From: JAIRVZ01 sp031553755
GTDB lineage: Bacteria > Bacteroidota > Bacteroidia > Bacteroidales > Azobacteroidaceae
Reading direction: 5' to 3'
DNA: 36,908 nucleotides
Assembly (NCBI GenBank): GCA_031553755.1
Contig: JAVBKZ010000114.1
Location: 1-36,908 of the forward strand
Below, in pieces: positions 8,687 to 16,662 of this stretch (the first letter of the stretch is position 1; every line of letters starts with the position of its first letter). The notes beneath the pieces were generated by a model, which saw nothing but the letters and a program-made list of their open reading frames with translations, was not told where the DNA came from and searched no databases. Made by a program: the position numbers and the translations under genes.

Positions 8687-9639
8687 AATGAACTCTTTAA
8701 CGTGCTTTTGATCTTTCTTAAAAATTCAAACCAATCATCAGGAAAACAGGAATATAATGTTTTTATCACTTTCACTCTAAAAGCGATATCCTTATCTTCC
8801 AGGGGTAAATCACGCCAAACGGATAATGACTTATAATGTAAAAACTTATCCTTATACGGATGTGTACATTTCTTGCACCAAGGCCTGTTGTAAAACGCTG
8901 ATAAAAAGTGAATAATTACAGGGTTTTCAATAGCTTCTTTAATAATAGACGGCGAATAAAATGGACGTCCGTATATGTGGCTCATCGTCTTTTGTGAGAA
9001 GGATAATATTCCGCTCAATAGATTATACTTAGGATGTAGTGATAAAATTTTCCCTCTACAAACGGCGCTTATGGTTCCTTCGCTCAACAAAGGCGGATGT
9101 CCATCATATTTAGCGATAAATTCAATAAAAGAATCCTCCATGTTGAGTTCCCTCATTTTTTTGAGATTTAACAATGTTACGCCATCATTGAAAAATAAAT
9201 CATCACTTTTCATTCCTAACGCAAGCCGTGCTTTCGCGGAAAATGTTTCAACTTCCGCCAATAAACAATCATCAATATTTATTTGGAATAATTCTTCCAA
9301 AGAATCATTAATTATGGTATCGCTATCCAGATAAAGGATTTTATCGACACCGGTAATTCCGGAGAAGAAAAGTTTGGCGTATACCGTTGCGATATGGCGT
9401 CCGGTTGAATCGATTCTTAATTTGGAGCATAAAACATCGAATGATATTACCGTAAACTTCCGGTTATACGAAGAGGCTATTTTTTCTAATTCCTCAATTG
9501 AAGAAGAAGACACATTCTTTTCTATAAAATATACATGTATATCTTCAACGTTCCTATTGTTTTCGAACAAGGAAATCATCGAAATTCCTGTTTGAGGAAC
9601 ATAATTATCATTGCAAGAGTAGGCGATATTCTTCATCAT
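8683..9639 (-). CDS. Glycosyltransferase family 8
   Basis: About 318 aa from the ATG at 9637-9639. Alternative ATGs lie at 9636 and 9654, and the open frame reaches a TTG at 9699 inside the neighbouring gene. NIAYSCNDNYVPQTGISMIS is the GT8 N-terminus. ILYLDSDTII carries the DxD metal and UDP-sugar binding motif near residue 105. VIIHFLSAFYNRPW contains the conserved C-terminal His of retaining GT8 galactosyl/glucosyl-transferases. It starts one base after the EpsG-like gene and overlaps the next GT4 gene by 4 bases. Confidence 0.9.
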   Translation of the reverse strand: MMKNIAYSCNDNYVPQTGISMISLFENNRNVEDIHVYFIEKNVSSSSIEELEKIASSYNRKFTVISFDVLCSKLRIDSTGRHIATVYAKLFFSGITGVDKILYLDSDTIINDSLEELFQINIDDCLLAEVETFSAKARLALGMKSDDLFFNDGVTLLNLKKMRELNMEDSFIEFIAKYDGHPPLLSEGTISAVCRGKILSLHPKYNLLSGILSFSQKTMSHIYGRPFYSPSIIKEAIENPVIIHFLSAFYNRPWCKKCTHPYKDKFLHYKSLSVWRDLPLEDKDIAFRVKVIKTLYSCFPDDWFEFLRKIKSTLKSSL

Positions 9640-9640
9640 C

Positions 9641-10828
9641 TTATTGCGCTTCATAATATATAAATAATAACTCCCGCTCTCTATCTTCTTCTTCTTCAAT
9701 TATGGAAGAATATGGATGATATCGAGAATATTTTTTTATGTTACTATTGGATTCATTACCAAAATAACTATGTATATTGAAAAAAAATAACGGAAAGAAG
9801 ACAATTAGAACCATGTTAAATGCAGCTTTTTTATACTTGCGGGATTTAATGTAAAAGTTAATGATTGCTTCGGAAAAAATGATAAGAGTAAATACTATAA
9901 AATAATTTAATAATCTATAAAATAAAGCAATAAATAGAGTCAATATAGAAACTATGACAAACATAAAAATAAACATTTCGAACTTTTGTGCTAAAATAGG
10001 ATTCTTCTTTTTCAGGTAAAAAAGAGAAGCAATAGGATAAATAGCATTACATATCATCAATATTATAATTCCATTAATACTAAGCATGTCTTGAATAAGT
10101 GTAGAGCTGGAATAGCGGTCAATTTTACCATCTAATGATTGATTTAAATCTAATAATAATTGCAAATAAGTAGATGAGTCCGAATTGATTAAATAACCTA
10201 CAAGAAAAACCAAAGGAATGGTTCCAATCAAAACAACATAGTTTAGTTTAATTTTTTTTAATAATGGCAATGCTACTAAAAAGAGCGCGGAAATATGAAA
10301 TAAACAGGCTATTAATACGCCTAAGTAATACTTTAAATATTGGCCTCTTATCAGGTGTTTTGAAGAAATTAAGAATACAGAAACGGCCAAAGATTCCCTC
10401 AATATTTCACAATTGAAATTTAAATAACAAAAAATAAAATAACAAAAAACTCCTGTAAAAATATATTTTGTATTATTTTTTATGTAATAAAAAATAATAC
10501 TATTAACTATGGTCGCGTGTATAATCTGAAAAACAAAAAAATCGGTGGAAATGGATTTCGAAATTACTACCAATAAGTAATATAGCGGCTCATAACCTGT
10601 CGGATTCTTCCAGTCGGAAAGAGATATTGTATTAAAAGTGGGAATTCCTTGAAAATAAGACATATACCTTATCGTATCAAGCCCTATTCTATATCGTAAT
10701 CCCGCGAATAAAATCAAAACGATTAGAACAGAATAATAATATAAATATTTATTCTTATTATTTTGATTCCGAAAATCAAAATAATAGGCAAACAATAATA
10801 ATATGAACGCGATGAACATATATATCAT
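9641..10828 (-). CDS. EpsG-like polysaccharide polymerase (Wzy function)
   Basis: 395 aa from the ATG at 10826-10828 (the frame also has a TTG two codons upstream). It is strongly hydrophobic with about ten membrane helices. The N-terminal pattern YYYSVLIVLILFAGLRYRIG followed by DTIRYMSYF matches the EpsG family, in which an Arg- and Asp-bearing loop follows helix 2. It is the only candidate polymerase in the cluster and probably joins lipid-linked repeat units at the periplasmic face after flipping. It overlaps the upstream GT2 gene by 4 bases. The sequence is very AT-rich, as is common for Wzy-type genes. Confidence 0.82.
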   Translation of the reverse strand: MIYMFIAFILLLFAYYFDFRNQNNKNKYLYYYSVLIVLILFAGLRYRIGLDTIRYMSYFQGIPTFNTISLSDWKNPTGYEPLYYLLVVISKSISTDFFVFQIIHATIVNSIIFYYIKNNTKYIFTGVFCYFIFCYLNFNCEILRESLAVSVFLISSKHLIRGQYLKYYLGVLIACLFHISALFLVALPLLKKIKLNYVVLIGTIPLVFLVGYLINSDSSTYLQLLLDLNQSLDGKIDRYSSSTLIQDMLSINGIIILMICNAIYPIASLFYLKKKNPILAQKFEMFIFMFVIVSILTLFIALFYRLLNYFIVFTLIIFSEAIINFYIKSRKYKKAAFNMVLIVFFPLFFFNIHSYFGNESNSNIKKYSRYHPYSSIIEEEEDRERELLFIYYEAQ

Positions 10829-11796
10829 AACCAATGATAGCCTTTCTTTTTAAATAAATAACATAGCACCGTCCTTGACAACCAGGGCATATATCCCATC
10901 AAACAGCATATTCGTTCTTTTGTGGTTGTAGCGTTTTTTTTCAAAAATTTTCGTATTTCTATCACCATCTGCTTGTCTTTCAATACGGTCGAAATTGGAA
11001 ACAAATGCATATATGCGCTTCTTAGAACTTCTATCTGAACACGGTCAGACAGTTTATATTTTTCCATATATTCTTTTTGGATGCCAAAAACACCCAACTT
11101 ATAAGAATATCTACTTCTGAGATTTTTTGTGTGACTTGCGCTTTCTTCTAAGCTTCGATATACAGTGGTAACTTCAGGTAAATATTTAACTTTTGAATTG
11201 GCTATAAATTCCAACATGATTATAAAAGTTCCATCACAATACCTTTTTTCAGGAATAATAGAAAGTAACTCCTCCCTGAACAGCCATGTGCATGGAGCCG
11301 CGTAACCTCTATGTATTAAAAAATCTTCAAAACGCTCATGATGTAGTTTTACGATTCCATTGGAAAATACAGCTTGTTTTAGTTGTTGTTGCTTTTGATA
11401 AAAAATATCAATATCTGTAAAAACCAATCCGAATTCCGGATTTTCGTCCAGAAAATCGACTTGCTTTTGTAGTTTGTAAGGATCTGTCCAATAATCATCT
11501 CCTTCGCATATAGCGATATATTCCCCTTTTGCACGAGGATATTGGAATGTTCTAACAACTCCAATCCCTTTTGAATATTGATTTTCTGTTTGATATATAG
11601 GTTTTATGATATCGGGATATTTTGTTTCGTATTCTCGAATTATATCCGCCGTTTTATCTGTCGACGCGTCATCGTGAACCAATACTTCAAACAAGAAATT
11701 TGTTTTTTGCATTATAAATCCTTCCAAACAATCACGAATATAGGGTTCATGATTATAAGCGAGACAATTGACACTAACAATAATATCTTGATTCAT
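10825..11796 (-). CDS. Glycosyltransferase family 2
   Basis: 323 aa from the ATG at 11794-11796 (a TTG four codons upstream is the other option). It has a GT-A fold N-terminus, DIIVSVNCLAYNHEPYIRDC, then VLVHDDASTDKT and GEYIAICEGDDYWTDPYKLQ (metal-binding DD near residue 97). This CEGDDYWTDP block is typical of GT2 enzymes in Bacteroidota capsule and O-antigen clusters. It is the first gene after the repeat-filled gap at 11797-12119, so it may have its own promoter or depend on read-through. The acceptor is unknown. Confidence 0.9.
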   Translation of the reverse strand: MNQDIIVSVNCLAYNHEPYIRDCLEGFIMQKTNFLFEVLVHDDASTDKTADIIREYETKYPDIIKPIYQTENQYSKGIGVVRTFQYPRAKGEYIAICEGDDYWTDPYKLQKQVDFLDENPEFGLVFTDIDIFYQKQQQLKQAVFSNGIVKLHHERFEDFLIHRGYAAPCTWLFREELLSIIPEKRYCDGTFIIMLEFIANSKVKYLPEVTTVYRSLEESASHTKNLRSRYSYKLGVFGIQKEYMEKYKLSDRVQIEVLRSAYMHLFPISTVLKDKQMVIEIRKFLKKNATTTKERICCLMGYMPWLSRTVLCYLFKKKGYHWL

Positions 11797-11818
11797 TTTC
11801 AATATCAAATAATTTTAG

Positions 11819-11853
11819 AAACTGTTTAAATTTATAATTGAGAACAATTTAAG
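11819..11853. repeat. Copy 1 of a dispersed 34-bp sequence
   Basis: AACTGTTTAAATTTATAATT followed by GAGAACAATTTAA recurs at 16443-16476 with only a few differences. Both copies sit directly upstream of a minus-strand gene of the glycan cluster, and both have a palindromic element on their far side. Confidence 0.7.
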
Positions 11854-11854
11854 T

Positions 11855-11956
11855 CACCTCTCCCCCCGCCCTCTCCACAAGAGAGGGAGCCGCTTGCGCC
11901 TAATTTTGAGCGTAAGTATAGCCTCTCCCTTGTGGGGAGAGGTTTGGAGAGGGGTG
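11855..11956. repeat. 102-bp imperfect palindrome (long hairpin)
   Basis: The left arm (CACCTCTCCCCCCGCCCTCT, then CCACAAGAGAGGGA) pairs with the right arm (TCTCCCTTGTGGGGAGAGGT, then TTGGAGAGGGGTG). Between them is a loop containing a second small inverted segment (TTGCGC/GCGTAA). Its G+C content is far above its surroundings. Such hairpins are common dispersed intergenic repeats in Bacteroidota. It may also weaken transcription from the upstream block into the GT2 gene. Confidence 0.75.
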
Positions 11957-11982
11957 TTCAATTATCGCCATTTTCGAAATTT

Positions 11983-12115
11983 TGAGGGTGTCTAAAAAAT
12001 CATTAATGAACGTTTTGTCATTGCGGGCTTGACCCGCAATCTCTTGATTCACAGTCTGTTTTTTTTAGTAGATCCCGGCTCAAGGCCGGGATGACAGATT
12101 TTCTAGACATCCTCA
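11983..12115. mobile_element. 133-bp MITE-like element with 19-bp terminal inverted repeats
   Basis: The left end, TGAGGGTGTCTAAAAAATC (11983-12001), matches the reverse complement of the right end, GATTTTCTAGACATCCTCA (12097-12115), at 17 of 19 bases. Inside are two nested palindromes: TTGCGGGCTTGACCCGCAAT (12021-12040) and ATCCCGGCTCAAGGCCGGGAT (12072-12092). Ends of the form GAGG-TGTCTA-AAA are like those of insertion sequences, so this may be a non-autonomous derivative. It has no coding capacity. No clear target duplication is seen. The right end lies 4 bases from the stop codon of the WbqC gene. Confidence 0.65.
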
Positions 12116-12119
12116 TGAA

Positions 12120-12815
12120 TTACAATAATGTATATTCATCCAACATTTTCTGAATATCTTCTTTTGAATTAAACATCATTACATCCAACATAGAAAGAAA
12201 AGGAATAAATTCATTACCAAATTGTTGATATTCTATCGGATGTGTTTTTAAAAATTTCAATTCAACCCCATTCATTGCAAATTTATCCTTTTCATATAAT
12301 TCGATTCCTCCTATCGGATTAATGTAAGTTGTCGTTTTTATTGACTCGCAAATTGCCAACACTTTATTTTGAGCTTTTAATGAATGGTCGATTGAAAGAG
12401 TTGATGAGATAATAAATTCTGTTTTTATTTCTAAAAACCCGCAAATTTTTTGAATTGAATTAAAATTGAATTCAAATAAATTATCATTCTCAAAATCTAT
12501 AATTTTTTCTATTACCGGATAAATCGCGTCAAAACGAAAAGCTTTTTTGTATGCTCCTTCAATTTGTTTTTTTAGTTTTTTTCTATCAAAACTTGGACTT
12601 ATCTTTCGTTCGTATATGTCAGAAAAATCAGAACCTTTCTCTAATGGAATCGTAATATAAGCGTCTTTCCCTTCTACCAATATTCGATTTCGATTGATCC
12701 ATCCTTTTTTTGTATATTGTATATTATCATAAATCACATATTTATCAACCGCGTTTATCAATTGAAAATAACCGATATAAGGCAAAAAATAAGGTTGCAT
12801 TATGCCTAATTTCAT
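12120..12815 (-). CDS. WbqC-like family protein
   Basis: 231 aa, full length. The start, MKLGIMQPYFLPYIGYFQLI, is the family signature, followed by DKYVIYDNIQYTKKGWINRN (residues 24-43) and INPIGGIELY near 165. WbqC-like proteins are found in O-antigen and capsule clusters, often beside DegT-type aminotransferases, and are thought to help modify amino sugars. Their chemistry is not established to my knowledge. The ATG overlaps the stop of the FdtB-like aminotransferase gene by 4 bases, which supports a joint step on one sugar. Confidence 0.88.
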   Translation of the reverse strand: MKLGIMQPYFLPYIGYFQLINAVDKYVIYDNIQYTKKGWINRNRILVEGKDAYITIPLEKGSDFSDIYERKISPSFDRKKLKKQIEGAYKKAFRFDAIYPVIEKIIDFENDNLFEFNFNSIQKICGFLEIKTEFIISSTLSIDHSLKAQNKVLAICESIKTTTYINPIGGIELYEKDKFAMNGVELKFLKTHPIEYQQFGNEFIPFLSMLDVMMFNSKEDIQKMLDEYTLL

Positions 12816-13939
12816 CGCGTTATTTTTTCATTTGTGATAATACTGATTGTTCTTTCTATCTCTCTTTCAGACAATTCATGATGCATCGGCAAACAAATCA
12901 CACTATCGGCAATTTTGTTCGCGACCGGAAGATTTTTGGGATTGGCAGATTCCAACCCTCTGTATGTAGAAAAATCACTAATCAAAGGATAGAAATAACG
13001 ACGTCCGAAAATATTATTGTCCTTCATCTTGAAATATAATTCATCCCGGTCTATGCCATATTTTTCCTTATCTACGAAAATGGGAAAATAAGCATAGTTA
13101 TGTTTTACTTTCGGCATTTCTTCCATAAATGAGATTCCATTTACATCCTTTAGAGCTTCACGATATTTAATAGCGACTTGTTTGCGCGCCGCGATAGCTG
13201 CATCTACATACTTAAGAGAAAGCAGTCCGTAAGCCGAACGTATTTCATCCATCTTTCCGTTGATTCCGGGAGCTACAACCGTTGTTTCATTGGCAAATCC
13301 GAAATTCTTCAGATAATCAATCCGTTGTTTCGTTGTTTCATCTTTACAAATCAACGCGCCTCCTTCAACTGTATTGTAGGTTTTAGTGGCGTGGAAACTC
13401 AACGTACTCATATCTCCCGCCGTCAATATACTTTCGCCATTGGCTGTTACTCCAAATGTATGCGCCGCGTCATAAATGACTTTCAATCCATATTTGTCGG
13501 CAATTGCTTGTATCTTTTTCGTATCACAAGGATATCCATACACGTGAACAGGCATTATCGCGGTAGTGCGGGGCGTAATCGCCGCTTCTATTTTTTCGGG
13601 ATCGATATTACATGTAACAGGGTCGATATCGACAAAAACGGGTTTAATTCCATTCCACCATAAAGAATGAGTTGTGGCTACAAAGCTATAGGGAGTCGTT
13701 ATTACTTCCCCTGTTATGCGAAGCGCCTGAAGCGCTGTAATTAACGGAATGGTTCCGTTCGTAAACAAACTTAAATGCTCGACTCCCAAATATTCGCAAA
13801 GTTCTTTTTCTAATTTTTTGTGGTAATTTCCATTGTTTGTCAGCCATTTTCTGTCCCAAATATCTTCAAGATAAGGGATAAATTCTTCCAAAGGAGGAAT
13901 CAATGGTGATGTTACTGTTACTATTTTTTCAGTTTCCAT
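12812..13939 (-). CDS. PLP-dependent sugar aminotransferase, FdtB/VioA-like (DegT family)
   Basis: 375 aa. IYDAAHTFGV (about 155-164) gives the PLP-binding Asp157, and STLSFHATKTYNTVEGG (178-194) contains the Schiff-base Lys186 in the HATK context typical of the FdtB/VioA branch. LPMHHELSE near the C-terminus is also conserved. The product is probably a nucleotide-linked 3- or 4-amino-deoxy sugar made with glutamate as donor. It differs clearly from the PglE-like aminotransferase at 3970-5106, so the glycan may contain two kinds of amino sugar. It overlaps the flippase gene by 11 bases and WbqC by 4. Confidence 0.88.
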   Translation of the reverse strand: METEKIVTVTSPLIPPLEEFIPYLEDIWDRKWLTNNGNYHKKLEKELCEYLGVEHLSLFTNGTIPLITALQALRITGEVITTPYSFVATTHSLWWNGIKPVFVDIDPVTCNIDPEKIEAAITPRTTAIMPVHVYGYPCDTKKIQAIADKYGLKVIYDAAHTFGVTANGESILTAGDMSTLSFHATKTYNTVEGGALICKDETTKQRIDYLKNFGFANETTVVAPGINGKMDEIRSAYGLLSLKYVDAAIAARKQVAIKYREALKDVNGISFMEEMPKVKHNYAYFPIFVDKEKYGIDRDELYFKMKDNNIFGRRYFYPLISDFSTYRGLESANPKNLPVANKIADSVICLPMHHELSEREIERTISIITNEKITR

Positions 13940-15395
13940 TTTTCTTTTTGATTTTATTTATCCCTGCCAATACGATGTTTTTTATCTCAAAATATTCGGG
14001 TAACTTTATCAATTCATAACTGAATATAAATAAAGAAAATCCGGAAATAAACTGTAATAAAAGGGTGATTGTATTTGAAAGGCTTAATAATGTGAAACTC
14101 CACATTATCGCCGCAATACAGACTGAAATTGCCAATAAGGGAAAAATATCTTTGATTTGCGACCAAGTCGGATAATTGATAAGTTCGGCAGAGTAATAAC
14201 TGTTAAGGAAATAAGCTAAAAAAGAAGTAAACACACTTCCCCAAAGTAGGAATTCGATTCCATAGAAGATTCCTAAAACAATAGGTATGATGGTAATGCA
14301 TTTTTTTATTATTTCTAATTTCAGAAATAAATCCGAACGGCCTTTTACTTGCAATATATTGAGATTAATCGCGTGAAGGGGATAAAGCATTCCCGCAAAG
14401 CAGATAATTTGCAGGTAGTAAACCGATTCTAACCATTTTTCTCCTATCAGTAATAATATCAATGGTTTAGCAACAGCGGCCAGACCCAACATACAAGCAA
14501 AAGAAACTAACATGGTAGTTTTAATTACTTTCCGGTAAGCTTCTTTAAGTCTTTGAGGTTCATCCTGAATACTACTCAAAACAGGATAACTGACTCTTTG
14601 TACTACATTGGTCAGGTTGGACGCGAATATGCTGTTGAATTGTTCGGCCCTGGTGTATTGTCCTAATTGAGCGGCAGAATAGAATTTACCAATAATCAAG
14701 TAGTAAACATTTTTATAAATAGTGTCTATCAGTCCGGAAACCAACAGTTTGGAACCAAATCCGAATAATTCTTTAAAACTTTGCATTGAAAATTCAATTG
14801 CCGGACGCCAATTGTTGAAAATCCACAAGAAAGATGAATTGAATAATTGCCGGGACAATTGTTGTCCGACTAAACTCCAAACTCCAAAACCGGAAAAGGC
14901 CATGCCGATTCCGACAACACCACTGCTAACAGAAGAAATCAGTGAAATTTTTGTCTGCGTTTTAAAATCAACTTTTTTAACGAGTAAAGTTTTTTGTATA
15001 ATTCCGAAAGCATTGATAATCAAGATAAATCCTAAGACTCTTGTTATCGGAATGAGTTGAGGTTCATCAAAAAAACGGCTGATAAATGGCGCTCCAAGAA
15101 ACAAAATAGCATAAAGAAAAATACTTAATACCATATTGAAAATGAATACAGTATTATAATCGATGGCTTGCGCGTTTGTCTTACGAATCAAGGCATTAGA
15201 AAAACCACTGTCTACAATAGAATTAGCGACAGCGATAAAAATGGCAATCATTCCCAATATCCCGAATTCGGAAGGCGACAATAAGCGGGCAAGCGCCAAT
15301 CCTACTAAAAAAGTAATTCCGGCACTCGCGACATTGTCAATCGCGCTCCAACCGACACCATTAACTGTTTTATGTTTCAAACTATTATTGGTCAT
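13929..15395 (-). CDS. Oligosaccharide flippase (Wzx-like, MOP superfamily)
   Basis: 488 aa from the ATG at 15393-15395 (the frame is open to a TTG at 15437, inside the neighbouring gene). The start KHKTVNGVGWSAIDNVASAG and the following LARLLSPSEFGILGMI and DSGFSNALIRK are typical of the polysaccharide-synthesis flippase family. About 14 hydrophobic helices span the length. It should move undecaprenyl-linked repeat units across the inner membrane for the EpsG-like polymerase. It lies 17 bp behind the epimerase gene and overlaps the aminotransferase gene by 11 bp. Confidence 0.9.
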   Translation of the reverse strand: MTNNSLKHKTVNGVGWSAIDNVASAGITFLVGLALARLLSPSEFGILGMIAIFIAVANSIVDSGFSNALIRKTNAQAIDYNTVFIFNMVLSIFLYAILFLGAPFISRFFDEPQLIPITRVLGFILIINAFGIIQKTLLVKKVDFKTQTKISLISSVSSGVVGIGMAFSGFGVWSLVGQQLSRQLFNSSFLWIFNNWRPAIEFSMQSFKELFGFGSKLLVSGLIDTIYKNVYYLIIGKFYSAAQLGQYTRAEQFNSIFASNLTNVVQRVSYPVLSSIQDEPQRLKEAYRKVIKTTMLVSFACMLGLAAVAKPLILLLIGEKWLESVYYLQIICFAGMLYPLHAINLNILQVKGRSDLFLKLEIIKKCITIIPIVLGIFYGIEFLLWGSVFTSFLAYFLNSYYSAELINYPTWSQIKDIFPLLAISVCIAAIMWSFTLLSLSNTITLLLQFISGFSLFIFSYELIKLPEYFEIKNIVLAGINKIKKKNGN

Positions 15396-15412
15396 ATAAG
15401 TAACATTGTTTT

Positions 15413-16429
15413 TTACGATCTGAAACTTAAATACCAATCTATAAAGTGATTAATTCCTTTATTTAGTGGTGTAACGGGTTTATATCCTGTTAATTTTTCT
15501 AATTTCCGGGTATCGGCATAGGTTACTTTCACATCGCCTTTTTGCATAGGATACATTTCCATTACGCTTTTTTTACCTATAACATCCTCCATCGTCCGGA
15601 TAAAGTCCATTAACTGTACAGGATGTGAATTTCCGATGTTGAAAATACGGTAATATGGTTGTACTTCTTTTTCTCCCGGAATATTATCAATTGTTCGGAT
15701 AAGTCCTTCCATAATGTCATCGATATACGTAAAGTCGCGTTTCAAATTGCCTTGATTAAAAACCTTAATCGGTTCTCCGTTCATAATGGCTTTAGCGAAA
15801 AGCATGGGCGCCATATCAGGCCGCCCCCAAGGTCCGTAAACAGTAAAGAAACGCAACCCCGTTGTTGGCAATTGATACAAATGGCTATAAGTATGCGCCA
15901 TCAGTTCACATGTTTTTTTTGTCGCGGCATATAAGCTAACCGGACAATCCACATTGTCATCTTCCGAAAAAGGGACTTTGTCGCTGTTTCCATACACGCT
16001 ACTGGAACTGGCATATACCAGATGTTTGATTTGATTATGCCGGCAACATTCCAGTATATTCATAAAGCCAACAATATTGCTATCGATGTAAACCTGAGGA
16101 TTATCAATGGAATAACGGACGCCTGCCTGAGCTGCCAAATTGCAGACGATATCAAATTTTTCTTTTTCAAATAAGTTTTCTAAACCGGCACGGTCTTCGA
16201 GATTGAGTTTGATAAAGCGGTAATTACTGTAGTTTACGCTTTGTATCAATTCTCCTTGTTTAATTTTCTCCTGACTGATTCCGGTTTCTTCCAAGCGGGC
16301 GTATTTCAAACGGACATCGTAGTAGTTGTTTATATTATCTAATCCAACTACTTCATCCCCTCTTTCAAGCAGTTTTTTCGCTAAATGAAATCCGATGAAT
16401 CCTGCTGTTCCGCTGACTAAAATTTTCAT
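15413..16429 (-). CDS. NAD-dependent nucleotide-sugar epimerase (UDP-glucuronate 4-epimerase-like)
   Basis: 338 aa, an extended short-chain dehydrogenase. The Rossmann loop is GTAGFIG (residues 7-13). The catalytic residues lie in YASSSSVYG (139-147) and the YxxxK motif YAATK (Y167, K171). The DNINNYYDVRLKYARLE segment (31-47) and RFFTVYGPWGRPDMA are characteristic of UDP-glucuronate/galacturonate 4-epimerases found in capsule clusters. It would supply UDP-GalA or a related sugar. It is the first gene of the cluster on the minus strand, so the main promoter should lie in the repeat-bearing gap at 16430-16662. Confidence 0.9.
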   Translation of the reverse strand: MKILVSGTAGFIGFHLAKKLLERGDEVVGLDNINNYYDVRLKYARLEETGISQEKIKQGELIQSVNYSNYRFIKLNLEDRAGLENLFEKEKFDIVCNLAAQAGVRYSIDNPQVYIDSNIVGFMNILECCRHNQIKHLVYASSSSVYGNSDKVPFSEDDNVDCPVSLYAATKKTCELMAHTYSHLYQLPTTGLRFFTVYGPWGRPDMAPMLFAKAIMNGEPIKVFNQGNLKRDFTYIDDIMEGLIRTIDNIPGEKEVQPYYRIFNIGNSHPVQLMDFIRTMEDVIGKKSVMEMYPMQKGDVKVTYADTRKLEKLTGYKPVTPLNKGINHFIDWYLSFRS

Positions 16430-16442
16430 CTAAGTATTCAGT

Positions 16443-16476
16443 AACTGTTTAAATTTACAATCGAGAACTATTTGAA
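16443..16476. repeat. Copy 2 of the dispersed 34-bp sequence
   Basis: AACTGTTTAAATTTACAATC followed by GAGAACTATTTGAA matches copy 1 at 11819-11853 with about four differences. It ends 14 bases upstream of the epimerase start codon. It may carry a promoter or be the end of a repeat family. On the minus strand it reads TGTAAATTTA, one base off a -7 box. Confidence 0.7.
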
Positions 16477-16485
16477 TATTTTTAA

Positions 16486-16617
16486 ACCACATAAGGCACA
16501 TAAGATTTTAGACAAAAGGACAAAGACTAAAAGACAAGTCTTAAAATCTTTATTCTTTACTTCTATAAATCTTTATTCTCATAATAATTTCTATGTACCC
16601 TATGTGTCTTATGTGGT
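16486..16617. repeat. 132-bp nested palindrome between operons
   Basis: The outer arm ACCACATAAGGCACATA (16486-16502) pairs with TATGTGTCTTATGTGGT (16601-16617), 16 of 17 bases. An inner pair, AAGATTTTAGAC with GTCTTAAAATCTT, lies between. The whole can fold into a long hairpin behind the ATP-grasp-like gene and before the epimerase gene. It may act as an operon boundary, but no run of T follows. Confidence 0.65.
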
Positions 16618-16662
16618 CAAAATATAACTCATTATTCAGCGAGATCTGCGGGAATAAATAAT

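Larger units (their letters stand above)
11797..12119. other. Repeat-filled gap inside the glycan cluster
   Basis: No gene is seen. The 323 bp hold, in order, a 35-bp sequence that recurs near 16443, a 102-bp palindrome and a 133-bp MITE-like element. They are listed separately and together fill almost the whole gap. The gap divides the cluster into an upstream block (epimerase, flippase, aminotransferase, WbqC) and a downstream block of transferases. Confidence 0.7.

Noticed and set aside
13178..13663. 161-codon open frame on the plus strand
   Set aside because: It is antisense to the FdtB/VioA-like aminotransferase, rich in Cys, Arg and Ser without a recognisable fold.
3970..16429. Campylobacter-type N-glycosylation locus
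   Set aside because: There is no PglB oligosaccharyltransferase; a flippase and an EpsG-like polymerase point to a polymerised surface glycan instead.
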